64,000 nt of DNA from Bacillota bacterium (lineage in GTDB: Bacteria > Bacillota > Clostridia > Christensenellales > SZUA-584): positions 14,305 through 78,304 of the forward strand of contig JAEWBO010000030.1 of assembly GCA_023391105.1 (NCBI GenBank), given 5' to 3'. A model generated the notes under the pieces. That model ran no database searches, was not told the origin of the DNA, and saw only the letters and a program-made list of their open reading frames with translations. Below, piece by piece: positions 34,345-42,844 of the stretch; position 1 is the first letter of the stretch, and every line of letters starts with the position of its first letter. The position numbers and the translations under genes were made by a program.

Positions 34345-34860
34345 TTAATCGTACTCGCACACTTCACGCGTTTTTATATCGTCCATAAGCCCAAGCACCT
34401 TGGGCCAGCGTCCCGTCTCTGTAATTATAAAGCCCATAAGCATGCCAATGTGCATATCCAGATGCCGATGTTGGGCGAATATCAATTGGAAACGTGTGAA
34501 CGGGCACTGCTCGGGTCTCTCCAGTAATGTTTCTTCTGCGAACGTATTCAGAAAGGCGTTTATTTTTCCTTCCACTTGATTTGCGTATTCTTTAAGTGTA
34601 TCACGGGATAAGAATTCTATGGTGGGTGTATTGAGATCATTCAGACCATCTATATGAAACTTCGGTTCCTCGAATAAATAAGGATTTATATAGCAACGAT
34701 CAAGCGAATGCAGCGTGTGGTAAACATGCTTCCAAAGTGGCGTGCCGCAATAGAGCTTGCTCCATATATTGTCCGGAATGCAGTCTATGACGTTGTGAAG
34801 GCTCCAAAGTGACCTCTGCGTTTGATCTTTGATGACTGTCATTATAGCTGAATGCACCAT
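34345..34860 (-). CDS. DinB-like four-helix protein
   Basis: About 171 residues. Two histidine-bearing helices, PLWKHVYHTLHSLDRCY and QLIFAQHRHLDMHIGMLMGF, fit the DinB/YfiT metal-binding four-helix bundle (three His ligands). Such proteins include thiol-dependent transferases and stress proteins, most of unknown substrate. ATG 34860 is chosen for its AAAGGAGG at five bases. It lies between the zinc-ribbon membrane gene and the MBL hydrolase gene on the same strand. Confidence 0.7.
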   Translation of the reverse strand: MVHSAIMTVIKDQTQRSLWSLHNVIDCIPDNIWSKLYCGTPLWKHVYHTLHSLDRCYINPYLFEEPKFHIDGLNDLNTPTIEFLSRDTLKEYANQVEGKINAFLNTFAEETLLERPEQCPFTRFQLIFAQHRHLDMHIGMLMGFIITETGRWPKVLGLMDDIKTREVCEYD

Positions 34861-34876
34861 TCGCCCCTCCTTTATC

Positions 34877-35581
34877 TCAATAGAACAATCGTCGGCGTAT
34901 TTCCTCTTTAAAATTCTTGCGATGTTCAAGTATCATCGCCGCTACGCCGAGTATTGCAAAGGGAATCAATGCGTAAAATGACCATTTGAGATCAAAAGGT
35001 ACCGTTTCGTTCAATCGGATAATCACTTCAACGACAAGCACGAACAAACCCAAAGCGAAAAATATACTTGCGCTCTTCTTGAGTATTGTCATGTCCTTTC
35101 TCGTGAACAACAGCGCAAGAATGATGATGCCGATGCTCGCTGCCACCGTGACCGGCAGTCCTACTCCCACAAACCATTGACCGCCGTTCATCCTCTCAAT
35201 AAACAGCAGATAAAGCAAAATCGCCGCACAGTTGACCGACAAAAACGTAACCGTATGGTAGCGCTTGAAATAGAACGGAAACACGATAAATATGAAGAGC
35301 AGTGCCATCGCGCCGACGATGTACGCCGACCATGATACACCGTTTCCATCCAGTATATCAAGAAGAATGGTGATCATGATAGGGATCATCAAAATGAGCC
35401 CTGCAAGTGTCGCAAAATAGCGGCGGTCAATGCGGTGAACAAGCGTCTCCAAATACCGTGGGTATGGCCGCTCCACGGGCTCCTGCCATGGTGCTTTTGG
35501 ATTTAGCACCTCCACATTGCAAAGCGGACAGTATTTTTCGCTCTTCTCAAGCTCTACACCGCAGTTCACACAGTAAGACAT
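34877..35581 (-). CDS. Zinc-ribbon membrane protein (DUF6320-like)
   Basis: About 234 residues. An N-terminal zinc ribbon, CVNCGVELEKSEKYCPLCNVEV, with four cysteines is followed by about six or seven hydrophobic segments and a basic C-terminal tail. I associate this architecture with DUF6320 proteins that sit beside an HxxxDG acyltransferase and an alpha/beta hydrolase, exactly as here. No enzymatic motif is visible; a membrane platform or sensor is possible. Start at the second ATG (35581) gives better ribosome-binding-site spacing. Confidence 0.8.
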   Translation of the reverse strand: MSYCVNCGVELEKSEKYCPLCNVEVLNPKAPWQEPVERPYPRYLETLVHRIDRRYFATLAGLILMIPIMITILLDILDGNGVSWSAYIVGAMALLFIFIVFPFYFKRYHTVTFLSVNCAAILLYLLFIERMNGGQWFVGVGLPVTVAASIGIIILALLFTRKDMTILKKSASIFFALGLFVLVVEVIIRLNETVPFDLKWSFYALIPFAILGVAAMILEHRKNFKEEIRRRLFY

Positions 35582-35600
35582 ATCTCTCATCCTCTCCAGT

Positions 35601-36893
35601 TTACCATCTTTGGTTGCTTTCGATCTTGACCGGCACGCCGAGCTTCACCAGATAACGGAAAAACTCTCGTTCCAGCGTACTTTCCTTTATCGTCCTCACA
35701 AAGTTGAGCATAAGCGTACCATTATATGAAAGCGCGCCGCACACTATCCGGTTGCGCGAAAGCGGCCCCAGTATGAAATCCATACGCGTGATATACGCCG
35801 CCATCTGCGGCGGCAGCTTCACATTTCCAAGATTGGATATGCTGGTGGAGCTTTTGCGATCTCCGACAAGGTTGAATGTCAGTTTCATGGCGATGTTCTT
35901 AATAAACAACGGTGTGACGCGCAGCACGCGATGAGTCTCAGAGCGTACATTCGTGGAAATCTTGGCGCCAAGCAGCTTTTCCGTCACTTCGCTGCGCATA
36001 TAGTGATGCACCGCTGTCAGTACCTCTTCAAAGCTATATGTACCGTATTTGGGATCTATGCCGGGGTTCACATAGCTCGCAAAGTTGCGCATCGTGTTGG
36101 TCGGATAAAACCGGCGCAGATTAATAGGAATGCATATTTTTACAGGCTTCATGCGTTTTTCGTTTTTGACGGCTTTACGCTGAAGCTTATCAACAGCCAT
36201 AATCAATGCTGCGGTGATATAGTCCGTGAGCGACACGTTTTTTTCTTTGGCACGCGCTATCACTTCACCCACCGGAATCATGCCCGTTGTGACGTTGACA
36301 AAGCCATCGCTTTCCTTGGTGCCTTTGATAAAATACGCATTGGGTTCGCTGCGTGTCCGCTTGATGTTCTTGGCATATTTCAAATATGCGTCCTCAGTTT
36401 CATCCGCAGCAGGCGCTGCGCAGCAATCGAGTATTTCATTATCTCTCGGTATATCGGCGCCGTATTTTAAGCGCAGATACTCCGCCACCAACGTCTTTAA
36501 AAAGCACAGTCCGCCTGTGCCATCCGTCAGCGCGTGAAAGATTTCCACAGCAATGCGATGCTTATAATACAGCACGCGAAACATAAAGCCTTTATTCTCT
36601 TCAAAGTTCATATGCACGCACGGATAGGATTCGTCCTGCTTTAAATCCGGCTGACCCTCGTTGTGCTCAAGGTAATACCAAAAAAGGCCGCGTTTGAGTT
36701 TCAACGCAAAGCCCGGAAAACGAGCCAGCGTTGATAGCAGCGCTTTTTCCAAAACCACAGGATCGATCTCCTCAGAGAGGTCTGCTGAAAGGCGAAACAA
36801 CGCCTTCCAATTGCGCTTCTTGGCCGCGGGGTATATCTTCGCGGCGTTATCAAGCTTCATCCATTTCGTATGTTGCTTATCACTGCTGCTCAT
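35601..36893 (-). CDS. HxxxDG-type acyltransferase (alcohol acetyltransferase/condensation-like)
   Basis: 430 residues. The catalytic pattern is IFHALTDGTGGLCFL (HxxxDG), followed by a second-lobe motif region around ISNLGNVKLPPQM that resembles the condensation/WES/AATase superfamily. It should transfer an acyl group from CoA or a carrier to a hydroxyl or amine acceptor. It is encoded three bases after the alpha/beta hydrolase gene and 20 before the zinc-ribbon gene. TTTTTGGAG precedes the ATG. The acceptor is not known; a lipid or polyketide-like ester is possible. Confidence 0.82.
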   Translation of the reverse strand: MSSSDKQHTKWMKLDNAAKIYPAAKKRNWKALFRLSADLSEEIDPVVLEKALLSTLARFPGFALKLKRGLFWYYLEHNEGQPDLKQDESYPCVHMNFEENKGFMFRVLYYKHRIAVEIFHALTDGTGGLCFLKTLVAEYLRLKYGADIPRDNEILDCCAAPAADETEDAYLKYAKNIKRTRSEPNAYFIKGTKESDGFVNVTTGMIPVGEVIARAKEKNVSLTDYITAALIMAVDKLQRKAVKNEKRMKPVKICIPINLRRFYPTNTMRNFASYVNPGIDPKYGTYSFEEVLTAVHHYMRSEVTEKLLGAKISTNVRSETHRVLRVTPLFIKNIAMKLTFNLVGDRKSSTSISNLGNVKLPPQMAAYITRMDFILGPLSRNRIVCGALSYNGTLMLNFVRTIKESTLEREFFRYLVKLGVPVKIESNQRW

Positions 36894-36896
36894 AAA

Positions 36897-37778
36897 TCAC
36901 TCCAAAAAGGCGGCAATTTTCTTCAAGGCATGTATTGCCTCAGGTATCCTAAACAGCACGTACACGTGCCACATTCCATCCTCAACAACCAATTCACACG
37001 GGCTCCCTGCCTCTTTGAGCCGCTCGGCCAGCATTTTCGCATCGTCGAGCAGCAGCTCACGGCTGCCCGCAAATATCAGTGAACGCGGTAAACCGGCAAG
37101 ATCACCAAAAACGGGCGACACAAGCGGGTTTTCCTCCTGCCCTGCCGCATAAGCCTTTGCATAACTGCGCAGCGCCTGTTCCGAAAGCGTTGGATCATTC
37201 TTACTATTGGTTTTATAGGATTCGCCGGCGAATGTCAAGTCGGTCCACGGCGATATGCCCACCAGCGCATGCGGCAGCGGCAGTCCAGCTTCTTTAAGCT
37301 TTAAGCACAGCGCGAACGTCAGCCCGCCTCCGGCGGATTCGCCCACGAGCGAAATATTCTCCGCCTTATATCCTGCTTCAATCAGATACTGATAGGCGCA
37401 AAGAGCATCTTCCACAGCCGCCGGGAAAGGGTTTTCCGGGGCGAGCCGATAAGCCACGGCCAGCACGAACCGATTTGTCTCCACGGCCAGCATACTCGCA
37501 AAACCGCGGGCATATGCAATATTGCCGGCCACATACCCGCCGCCATGCAGATACAACACCACATGGCAATGCTGCTCTTTGCCCTTCGGGGACACAAAAC
37601 ACGCCTCAAAATTATCAAATTTGACAGGCTCAAAGTTAACCTTTGATGCCATCGATTTTGCTTCCATATCACCAAGATTATCCTGGAATGCTCTTGCTGT
37701 CTGTATACTGAATTTATTAAGAATGGGTTTGACAAGCCTTATCTGTGCGCGAATAAGCACACTCAGAATTCTTGGCAT
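36897..37778 (-). CDS. Alpha/beta hydrolase, hormone-sensitive-lipase type
   Basis: 293 residues. The oxyanion motif HGGGYVAG, the nucleophile elbow SLVGESAGGGLTFAL, the acid SRELLLDDAK and the late His in DGMWHVYVLF make a full family IV carboxylesterase triad. It hydrolyses short or medium esters in the cytoplasm. First gene of a conserved-looking trio with the acyltransferase and zinc-ribbon protein; an ester-making and an ester-breaking enzyme side by side suggest turnover of one acylated product. AAGGAG precedes the ATG. Confidence 0.93.
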   Translation of the reverse strand: MPRILSVLIRAQIRLVKPILNKFSIQTARAFQDNLGDMEAKSMASKVNFEPVKFDNFEACFVSPKGKEQHCHVVLYLHGGGYVAGNIAYARGFASMLAVETNRFVLAVAYRLAPENPFPAAVEDALCAYQYLIEAGYKAENISLVGESAGGGLTFALCLKLKEAGLPLPHALVGISPWTDLTFAGESYKTNSKNDPTLSEQALRSYAKAYAAGQEENPLVSPVFGDLAGLPRSLIFAGSRELLLDDAKMLAERLKEAGSPCELVVEDGMWHVYVLFRIPEAIHALKKIAAFLE

Positions 37779-37930
37779 TTATATGCTCCTTAAATTGATG
37801 CCGATCTTTTTAAGCATACAGTATGAAAGGTTTAATATCAAACAATATGTGTGTAAAATTAACATGACGAATTGTACAGGCGTGCATGGAAACCCGCCCC
37901 TATGGAATGGACTAGCAACCCATGTTTTGG

Positions 37931-38237
37931 CGCTCTTAGCCGTGGGACCTCTCGGCATGCTCGAGGTGACAGCGCGTTTTTCGTGGGACCTCTCGGCATA
38001 CTCGGGGTAACAGCGCTTTTCTCGTGGGACCTCTCGGCATGCTCGAGGTGACAGCGCTTTTCTCGGGGGACCTCTCGACATACTCGGGGTAACAGCGCTT
38101 TTCTCGAGGGACCTCTCGGCATGCTCGAGGTGACAGGACTTTTGCCATCTGGATCTCTCGACAAGCTCGAGGTGACAGCGCTCTTAGCCGTGGAACCTCT
38201 CGGCATGCTTGAGGTGACTGCGCTTTTGCTGTGGAAC
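37931..38237. repeat. Tandem array of seven 41-42 bp units plus a partial eighth
   Basis: Units begin at 37931, 37973, 38014, 38055, 38096, 38137 and 38179, with a truncated unit from 38221. Each contains CCTCTCGGCATGCTCGAGG or a close variant, itself an imperfect palindrome, plus a shared CGCTTTTCTCG-like linker. Alternate units share GGCATGCTCGAGGTGAC versus GGCATACTCGGGGTAAC, hinting at doubling of a two-unit block. Linkers are not variable spacers, so it is not CRISPR. Long minus-strand frames through it encode only low-complexity SPRACREVPR-like peptides. Confidence 0.9.
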
Positions 38238-38242
38238 AACAA

Positions 38243-38262
38243 GGGCGGGTAAAAACCCGCCC
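38243..38262 (-). terminator. GC-rich hairpin downstream of purD
   Basis: GGGCGGGT and ACCCGCCC form an 8-bp stem with a 4-base loop, just after the purD stop (38289) on the minus strand. A matching half, AACCCGCCCCTA, lies on the far side of the array near 37891. It may end the pur operon, although no clear T-run follows. Confidence 0.4.
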
Positions 38263-38288
38263 CGCCACATATTGAGTCATATATCAGT

Positions 38289-39539
38289 CTATTTAATGCC
38301 GATATCCGTGCGGTATTGCGCACCGTCGAACCAAACCTTGCTTAACTCACTGTACGCCTTTTGCCGCGCGGCAGGTATATCAGCACCGAGTGCCGTAATG
38401 CCAAGCACACGCCCTCCGTTTGTCACGAACGCACCGTCCTTTAAGGCCGTGCCCGCGTGATACACCACAGCGTCACGAACATTCTCAAGGCCGCCGATAA
38501 GCATGCCCTTTGGATATTTGCCGGGATATCCGCCCGACGCCATCACCACGCACACGGCGGTTCTCTCGTCCCATTCCAGCGTGATTTTGTCCAGCGTGCC
38601 ATCAATCACTGCATTAAAAATCTCAAGTAAGTCATTTTTGAGCCGCGGCAGCACCACCTGCGCCTCGGGATCGCCGAAGCGCGCATTGTATTCGAGCAGC
38701 TTGGGGCCGTCCTTGGTGAGCATCAGCCCAAAGAATATGATGCCCTTGAAACAGACGCCTTCCGCGTTAAGCGCTTCCACCGTACGCCGAATGATCGTCT
38801 CTTCTGCAACCTTTTGAATCTCATCCGTGTATTTAGGGCTCGGCGAGAACGTGCCCATACCGCCCGTATTTGGGCCTTTGTCTCCGTCGTACGCGCGTTT
38901 ATGATCCTGCGCGCTCTGCATGGACAGTATTGTTTTGCCATCGCAAAACGCAAGCACCGAAACCTCGGGGCCCTCGAGAAACGCCTCGATCACCACACGG
39001 CTGCCCGCGTCGCCAAATGCCTTATCCACCATGATCTCTTTTAGCGCGTCCAGCGCTTCATTCGCCGTCTGGCAAACGATTACGCCCTTGCCAAGAGCAA
39101 GCCCATCCGCCTTGACCACGACGGGCGTTTTGCAGCTCTGCACATAAGTCGCCGCCTTGTCGTAGTCACCGAACACCTCACACGCCGCGGTGGGTATGCC
39201 GTACTTTTGCATCAAATATTTGGCGTACACCTTACTGCCTTCGATGCGTGCCGCATCCGCCGTGGGGCCGAAAGTGCGGATACCTTGCTCTTGAAGCTTG
39301 TTCACGAGTCCCATATAGAGCGGGTCGTCGGGCGCGACGATCACGAGATCGAATTGCTGCTGTTTTGCGTAATCTGCAATTCCATTGATATCCGTCGCCT
39401 GTATCGGCACACACGTGGCTATCTGCGCAATGCCGCCGTTGCCGGGTGCGCAGTGTATCTCATCGATGTTTTTATTTTGTTTCAGTTTCCATATGATCGC
39501 GTGTTCGCGGCCACCGCCGCCCACCACGAGTATCCTCAT
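38289..39539 (-). CDS. purD: Phosphoribosylamine-glycine ligase
   Basis: About 416 residues. N-terminal ILVVGGGGREHAIIWKLKQ, the ATP-grasp segment with PVVVKADGLALGKGVIVCQ and GPEVSVLAFCDG, and LLEYNARFGDPEAQVVLPRL are all present. It joins glycine to phosphoribosylamine in purine synthesis. ATG 39539 has AAGGAG nine bases upstream; the longer frame overlaps purH and lacks a ribosome-binding site. Last gene of the pur operon. Confidence 0.97.
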   Translation of the reverse strand: MRILVVGGGGREHAIIWKLKQNKNIDEIHCAPGNGGIAQIATCVPIQATDINGIADYAKQQQFDLVIVAPDDPLYMGLVNKLQEQGIRTFGPTADAARIEGSKVYAKYLMQKYGIPTAACEVFGDYDKAATYVQSCKTPVVVKADGLALGKGVIVCQTANEALDALKEIMVDKAFGDAGSRVVIEAFLEGPEVSVLAFCDGKTILSMQSAQDHKRAYDGDKGPNTGGMGTFSPSPKYTDEIQKVAEETIIRRTVEALNAEGVCFKGIIFFGLMLTKDGPKLLEYNARFGDPEAQVVLPRLKNDLLEIFNAVIDGTLDKITLEWDERTAVCVVMASGGYPGKYPKGMLIGGLENVRDAVVYHAGTALKDGAFVTNGGRVLGITALGADIPAARQKAYSELSKVWFDGAQYRTDIGIK

Positions 39540-39549
39540 GTCTTGCTCC

Positions 39550-41082
39550 TTAATGTTTGAAATGCCGCATGCCTGTGAACACCATCGCAATGCCTAATTC
39601 GTCGCAGGCCTTAATGGAATCTTCATCGCGTATGCTGCCGCCCGGCTGTATGATTGCGCTGATGCCATAGCTTGCCGCAAGGCGCACGCAATCGTCAAAC
39701 GGGAAATACGCATCGGATGCGAGCACGGCACCTTTGACATCTTCGCCAGCGCGCTGCAAAGCCGCCTCGGCCGCCCATACACGGGACACCTGCCCGGGCC
39801 CTAACCCCAGTGTCTTTAAGTCCTTGGCCACCGAAATGCCGTTGGATTTGATGTGCTTGACGATCTTCCATGCAAACATTAAGTCTTCAAGCTCTTTTTG
39901 CGTGGGTACACGCTTTGTCACTGTGACAAGCTCGCCTTCCAACAGCTTGGTATCGATCTGCTGCACGAGCAAGCCGCCCAGCGGCTTTTTGAGCTCCATC
40001 GCGTTCGGCTTTACCTTTGCCGAAATGTCCTTAAGCTGCAGCAAGCGCAGGTTCTTCTTGGTCTTCAACACCTCAAGCGCGTCGTCCGTAAAACCGGGCG
40101 CGACGATGATCTCAAGGAATGTTTTGACCATCTCTTCGGCGGTTTTTTTATCGACCTCGGCGTTCACCGCGACGATGCCGCCGTATATGGATACGGGGTC
40201 GGCGCTGTACGCCTTCATGTACGCATCGTAAAGTGTACCCGCGCTGCCCACGCCGCACGGGTTGGCGTGCTTGGATGCCACCACAGTGGTATCTTCGAAC
40301 TCGCGCAGGCAATCGAGTGCGCCGTTGGTATCGTTGATGTTGTTGAAAGAGAGCTCCTTGCCCCAAAGCTGCTGCGCTTCGGCCAGCGTGCCATGGGTGC
40401 CAATCGGTTCCTTATAAAATGCGGCGCTCTGATGCGGGTTCTCACCGTAGCGCATGCCCTGCACCTTTTCATATGTGAGCGTCAGTTTATCGGGATATCC
40501 GCCGCCGTTGCGTTCACGCAAGTATGCTGAAATCAGCGCATCGTATGCCGCTGTGTGCTCAAACACCTTGACGCAGAGATCAAACTTTGTTTCCTTGGTG
40601 ATGCTGCCGATTTTGAGCTCGCTGAGTACGCGTTCATAATCAGCGGGATCGACAATTGATGCGACGTCCTGCCAGTTCTTCGCTGCCGCGCGCAGCATGG
40701 TCGGCCCGCCGATGTCGATGTTTTCTATCGCCTCTTCCAGTGTCACGTCTTCCTTGGATATTGTCGCCTTAAACGGATATAGGTTCACCGCCACCACGTC
40801 GATCAGCCCCACGCCCAGCTTATCCACCTGTGCCATATGATCCGCGTTGCCGCGCATCGCGAGTATGCCCGCGTGGATTTTCGGGTGCAGCGTTTTCACG
40901 CGGCCGTCGAGACATTCTGGAAAGCCGGTAATATCCGACACGTTGGTCACCTTCACGCCCGCCTGTTCCAGTTCGCGCTGCGTGCCGCCTGTCGAGAGAA
41001 TCTCGAAACCAAGGCTTTCAAGGCCTTTTGCGAATTCCACAACGCCTGTTTTGTCAAACACGCTCAAAAAAGCTCTTTTCAT
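39550..41082 (-). CDS. purH: Bifunctional AICAR formyltransferase/IMP cyclohydrolase
   Basis: 510 residues. The N-terminal MGS-like cyclohydrolase domain begins RAFLSVFDKTGVVEFAKGLESLGFEILSTGGT, and the formyltransferase domain contains SKHANPCGVG and ASDAYFPFDDCV. It catalyses the last two steps to IMP. Good GGAGG site. It lies 108 bases after purN, a gap containing a GC-rich repeat of the 33.5-kb family. Confidence 0.98.
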   Translation of the reverse strand: MKRAFLSVFDKTGVVEFAKGLESLGFEILSTGGTQRELEQAGVKVTNVSDITGFPECLDGRVKTLHPKIHAGILAMRGNADHMAQVDKLGVGLIDVVAVNLYPFKATISKEDVTLEEAIENIDIGGPTMLRAAAKNWQDVASIVDPADYERVLSELKIGSITKETKFDLCVKVFEHTAAYDALISAYLRERNGGGYPDKLTLTYEKVQGMRYGENPHQSAAFYKEPIGTHGTLAEAQQLWGKELSFNNINDTNGALDCLREFEDTTVVASKHANPCGVGSAGTLYDAYMKAYSADPVSIYGGIVAVNAEVDKKTAEEMVKTFLEIIVAPGFTDDALEVLKTKKNLRLLQLKDISAKVKPNAMELKKPLGGLLVQQIDTKLLEGELVTVTKRVPTQKELEDLMFAWKIVKHIKSNGISVAKDLKTLGLGPGQVSRVWAAEAALQRAGEDVKGAVLASDAYFPFDDCVRLAASYGISAIIQPGGSIRDEDSIKACDELGIAMVFTGMRHFKH

Positions 41083-41148
41083 ATGTTAAACCTCCAAATT
41101 AATTCTGTTTGATAGGTTATTGCGGCGACCAGTGGTTACGGATTTGCC

Positions 41149-41180
41149 ATACGCGGGCGATCACAGATGGCCCCTACAGG
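41149..41180. repeat. GC-rich palindrome in the purN-purH gap
   Basis: GCGGGCGATCACAGATGGCCCCTAC resembles the palindromes at 33522-33633 (GGGCGA...GCCCCTAC). The second-site insertion inside an operon shows the family is dispersed and tolerated between co-transcribed genes. Confidence 0.55.
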
Positions 41181-41190
41181 CATCGTGACG

Positions 41191-41817
41191 TCACGGTTCC
41201 GGGTTTACCCGCACGCGGCGGCCGCAAAGCTCCAGCCGCCCTGCGCAAAGCAGCGCGACGGATTTGACGAGAATCTCGTGCTCTACCTCAAGTATGCGCG
41301 CGGCGAGCGTTTCCGGTGTATCGTCGTCCAGCACGTCCACGCTTTTCTGCATGATAATGGGGCCGGTATCCGTGCCCTCGTCCACAAAATGCACCGTCGC
41401 GCCCGACACCTTCGCGCCGTATTCGAGCACAGCGGCATGCACATGCCTGCCGTAATATCCCTTGCCGCAAAAAGACGGTATCAGTGCCGGATGGATGTTC
41501 ACGATCGGAAAACGGCTCACCAGAGTCGAGCCGAGTATCGACATATACCCCGCAAGCACCACTGCCTGCCCGCCAAAGCCTTCAATCGCCTTGATCACGG
41601 CTTCATCGTGCGAGATCTGACTCTCATAATCCTTAGGGGAAATCACCACACCCGGAACGCCTGCGTTTTTCGCGCGTTCCAGCGCATAAACGCCCGGCTT
41701 GCTGGCCACCACGCCCACCACGCGCGCACCGATGCGACCGTCCGTACAAGCGTCCAGTATGGACTGAAAATTTGTGCCGCCGCCCGATACCATCACGACC
41801 AGCTTATCTATTCGCAC
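41191..41817 (-). CDS. purN: Phosphoribosylglycinamide formyltransferase
   Basis: 208 residues. VMVSGGGTNFQSILDA at the N terminus, the catalytic region VNIHPALIPSFCGKGYYG with Asn-His, and TVHFVDEGTDTGPIIMQ with the catalytic Asp identify PurN. It uses formyl-tetrahydrofolate. GTG start overlaps the purM stop by ten bases, indicating coupling. Confidence 0.97.
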   Translation of the reverse strand: MRIDKLVVMVSGGGTNFQSILDACTDGRIGARVVGVVASKPGVYALERAKNAGVPGVVISPKDYESQISHDEAVIKAIEGFGGQAVVLAGYMSILGSTLVSRFPIVNIHPALIPSFCGKGYYGRHVHAAVLEYGAKVSGATVHFVDEGTDTGPIIMQKSVDVLDDDTPETLAARILEVEHEILVKSVALLCAGRLELCGRRVRVNPEP

Positions 41818-42821
41818 AGCTGTACGCCCTCACCTTTCGCCACGTGACCGATCACGAACGCTTTTTCTCCTAACGCCTGCGCCGCGAGAACCACATCGTT
41901 TGCTAAACCCGGCTTCACAGCCAGCACCATACCGATACCCATGTTGAAAGTATTGTATGCGCCGTGTGTGCCGAGCTTCGCTTCACTGACAAGCAGATTA
42001 AATACGGGCAGCATATCCCAACTCCCGAGCTGAATCTGTGCGCAAAGACCGCTTGGCAGTATACGCGGGATGTTCTCAACAAAACCGCCGCCAGTGATAT
42101 GCGCCGCGCCTTTTATCTCAAAACGCTCCATCAGAGACAACAGTGTTTTGACATATATGCGCGTGGGAGTTATCAGCTCTTCCCCCATCGTCCTGCCGAA
42201 AGAATCAATGTATGTGGAGAGCACTTTTGCGTCCATTGGAACAAGCTTGCGCACGAGGGAAAAGCCGTTGCTGTGAATGCCCGATGAACCAAGACCGATC
42301 AACACATCGCCCGCTTCAATACTGCTGCCGTTTATGAGTTTGTCTTTGTCCACGCTGCCCACACAAAAGCCTGCCATATCGTACTCGCCCGCGTTGTAGA
42401 AGCCCGGCATTTCCGCTGTCTCTCCGCCGATAAGCGCGCAGCCCGCCTCACGGCAGCCCGCCGCCACGCCCTTCACGATATCCGCAGCCACATTGGGATA
42501 CAGCTTACCCGTCGCGATATAGTCGAGGAAAAACATCGGCTTCGCGCCGTGGCAGACGACATCGTTTACGCACATGGCAACGCAATCGATACCCACCGTG
42601 TCGTGCTTGTCCATTACGAAAGCGGCTTTGAGCTTTGTGCCCACGCCGTCCGTACCGGACACAAGCACCTGACCGTTTCCGTTGTCGTACATGCCGCCGA
42701 AGGAACCCAGTCCCTGTAGCACATGGTCGTTGAATGTGGATGCGGCATGCTCCTTCATCAGGCTTACCGCCTTATAGCCCGCCTCCACATCGACGCCTGC
42801 GTCTTTGTATGTATAAGCCAT
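41808..42821 (-). CDS. purM: Phosphoribosylformylglycinamidine cyclo-ligase
   Basis: 337 residues. ASTFNDHVLQGLGSFGG, DGVGTKLKAAF, ALIGGETAEMPGFY and HITGGGFVENIPRILP are AIR synthetase signatures. ATP-dependent ring closure in purine synthesis. AAGGAG precedes the ATG; 23 bases after purF. Confidence 0.98.
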   Translation of the reverse strand: MAYTYKDAGVDVEAGYKAVSLMKEHAASTFNDHVLQGLGSFGGMYDNGNGQVLVSGTDGVGTKLKAAFVMDKHDTVGIDCVAMCVNDVVCHGAKPMFFLDYIATGKLYPNVAADIVKGVAAGCREAGCALIGGETAEMPGFYNAGEYDMAGFCVGSVDKDKLINGSSIEAGDVLIGLGSSGIHSNGFSLVRKLVPMDAKVLSTYIDSFGRTMGEELITPTRIYVKTLLSLMERFEIKGAAHITGGGFVENIPRILPSGLCAQIQLGSWDMLPVFNLLVSEAKLGTHGAYNTFNMGIGMVLAVKPGLANDVVLAAQALGEKAFVIGHVAKGEGVQLCE

Positions 42822-42844
42822 AAACTCTCCTTATCTTGGGGTGT

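Noticed and set aside
33657..34367. Longer MBL hydrolase starting at 34367
   Set aside because: The extra 15 codons lack a ribosome-binding site, whereas GGAG precedes the ATG at 34322.
37931..38237. CRISPR array
   Set aside because: Unit length is regular, but the linkers are near-identical across units and no cas genes are present; it is a minisatellite.
37779..38323. Protein-coding frames across the repeat array (SPRACREVPR-type peptides)
   Set aside because: Overlapping frames on the same strand all arise from the repeated unit; low complexity and no ribosome-binding site.
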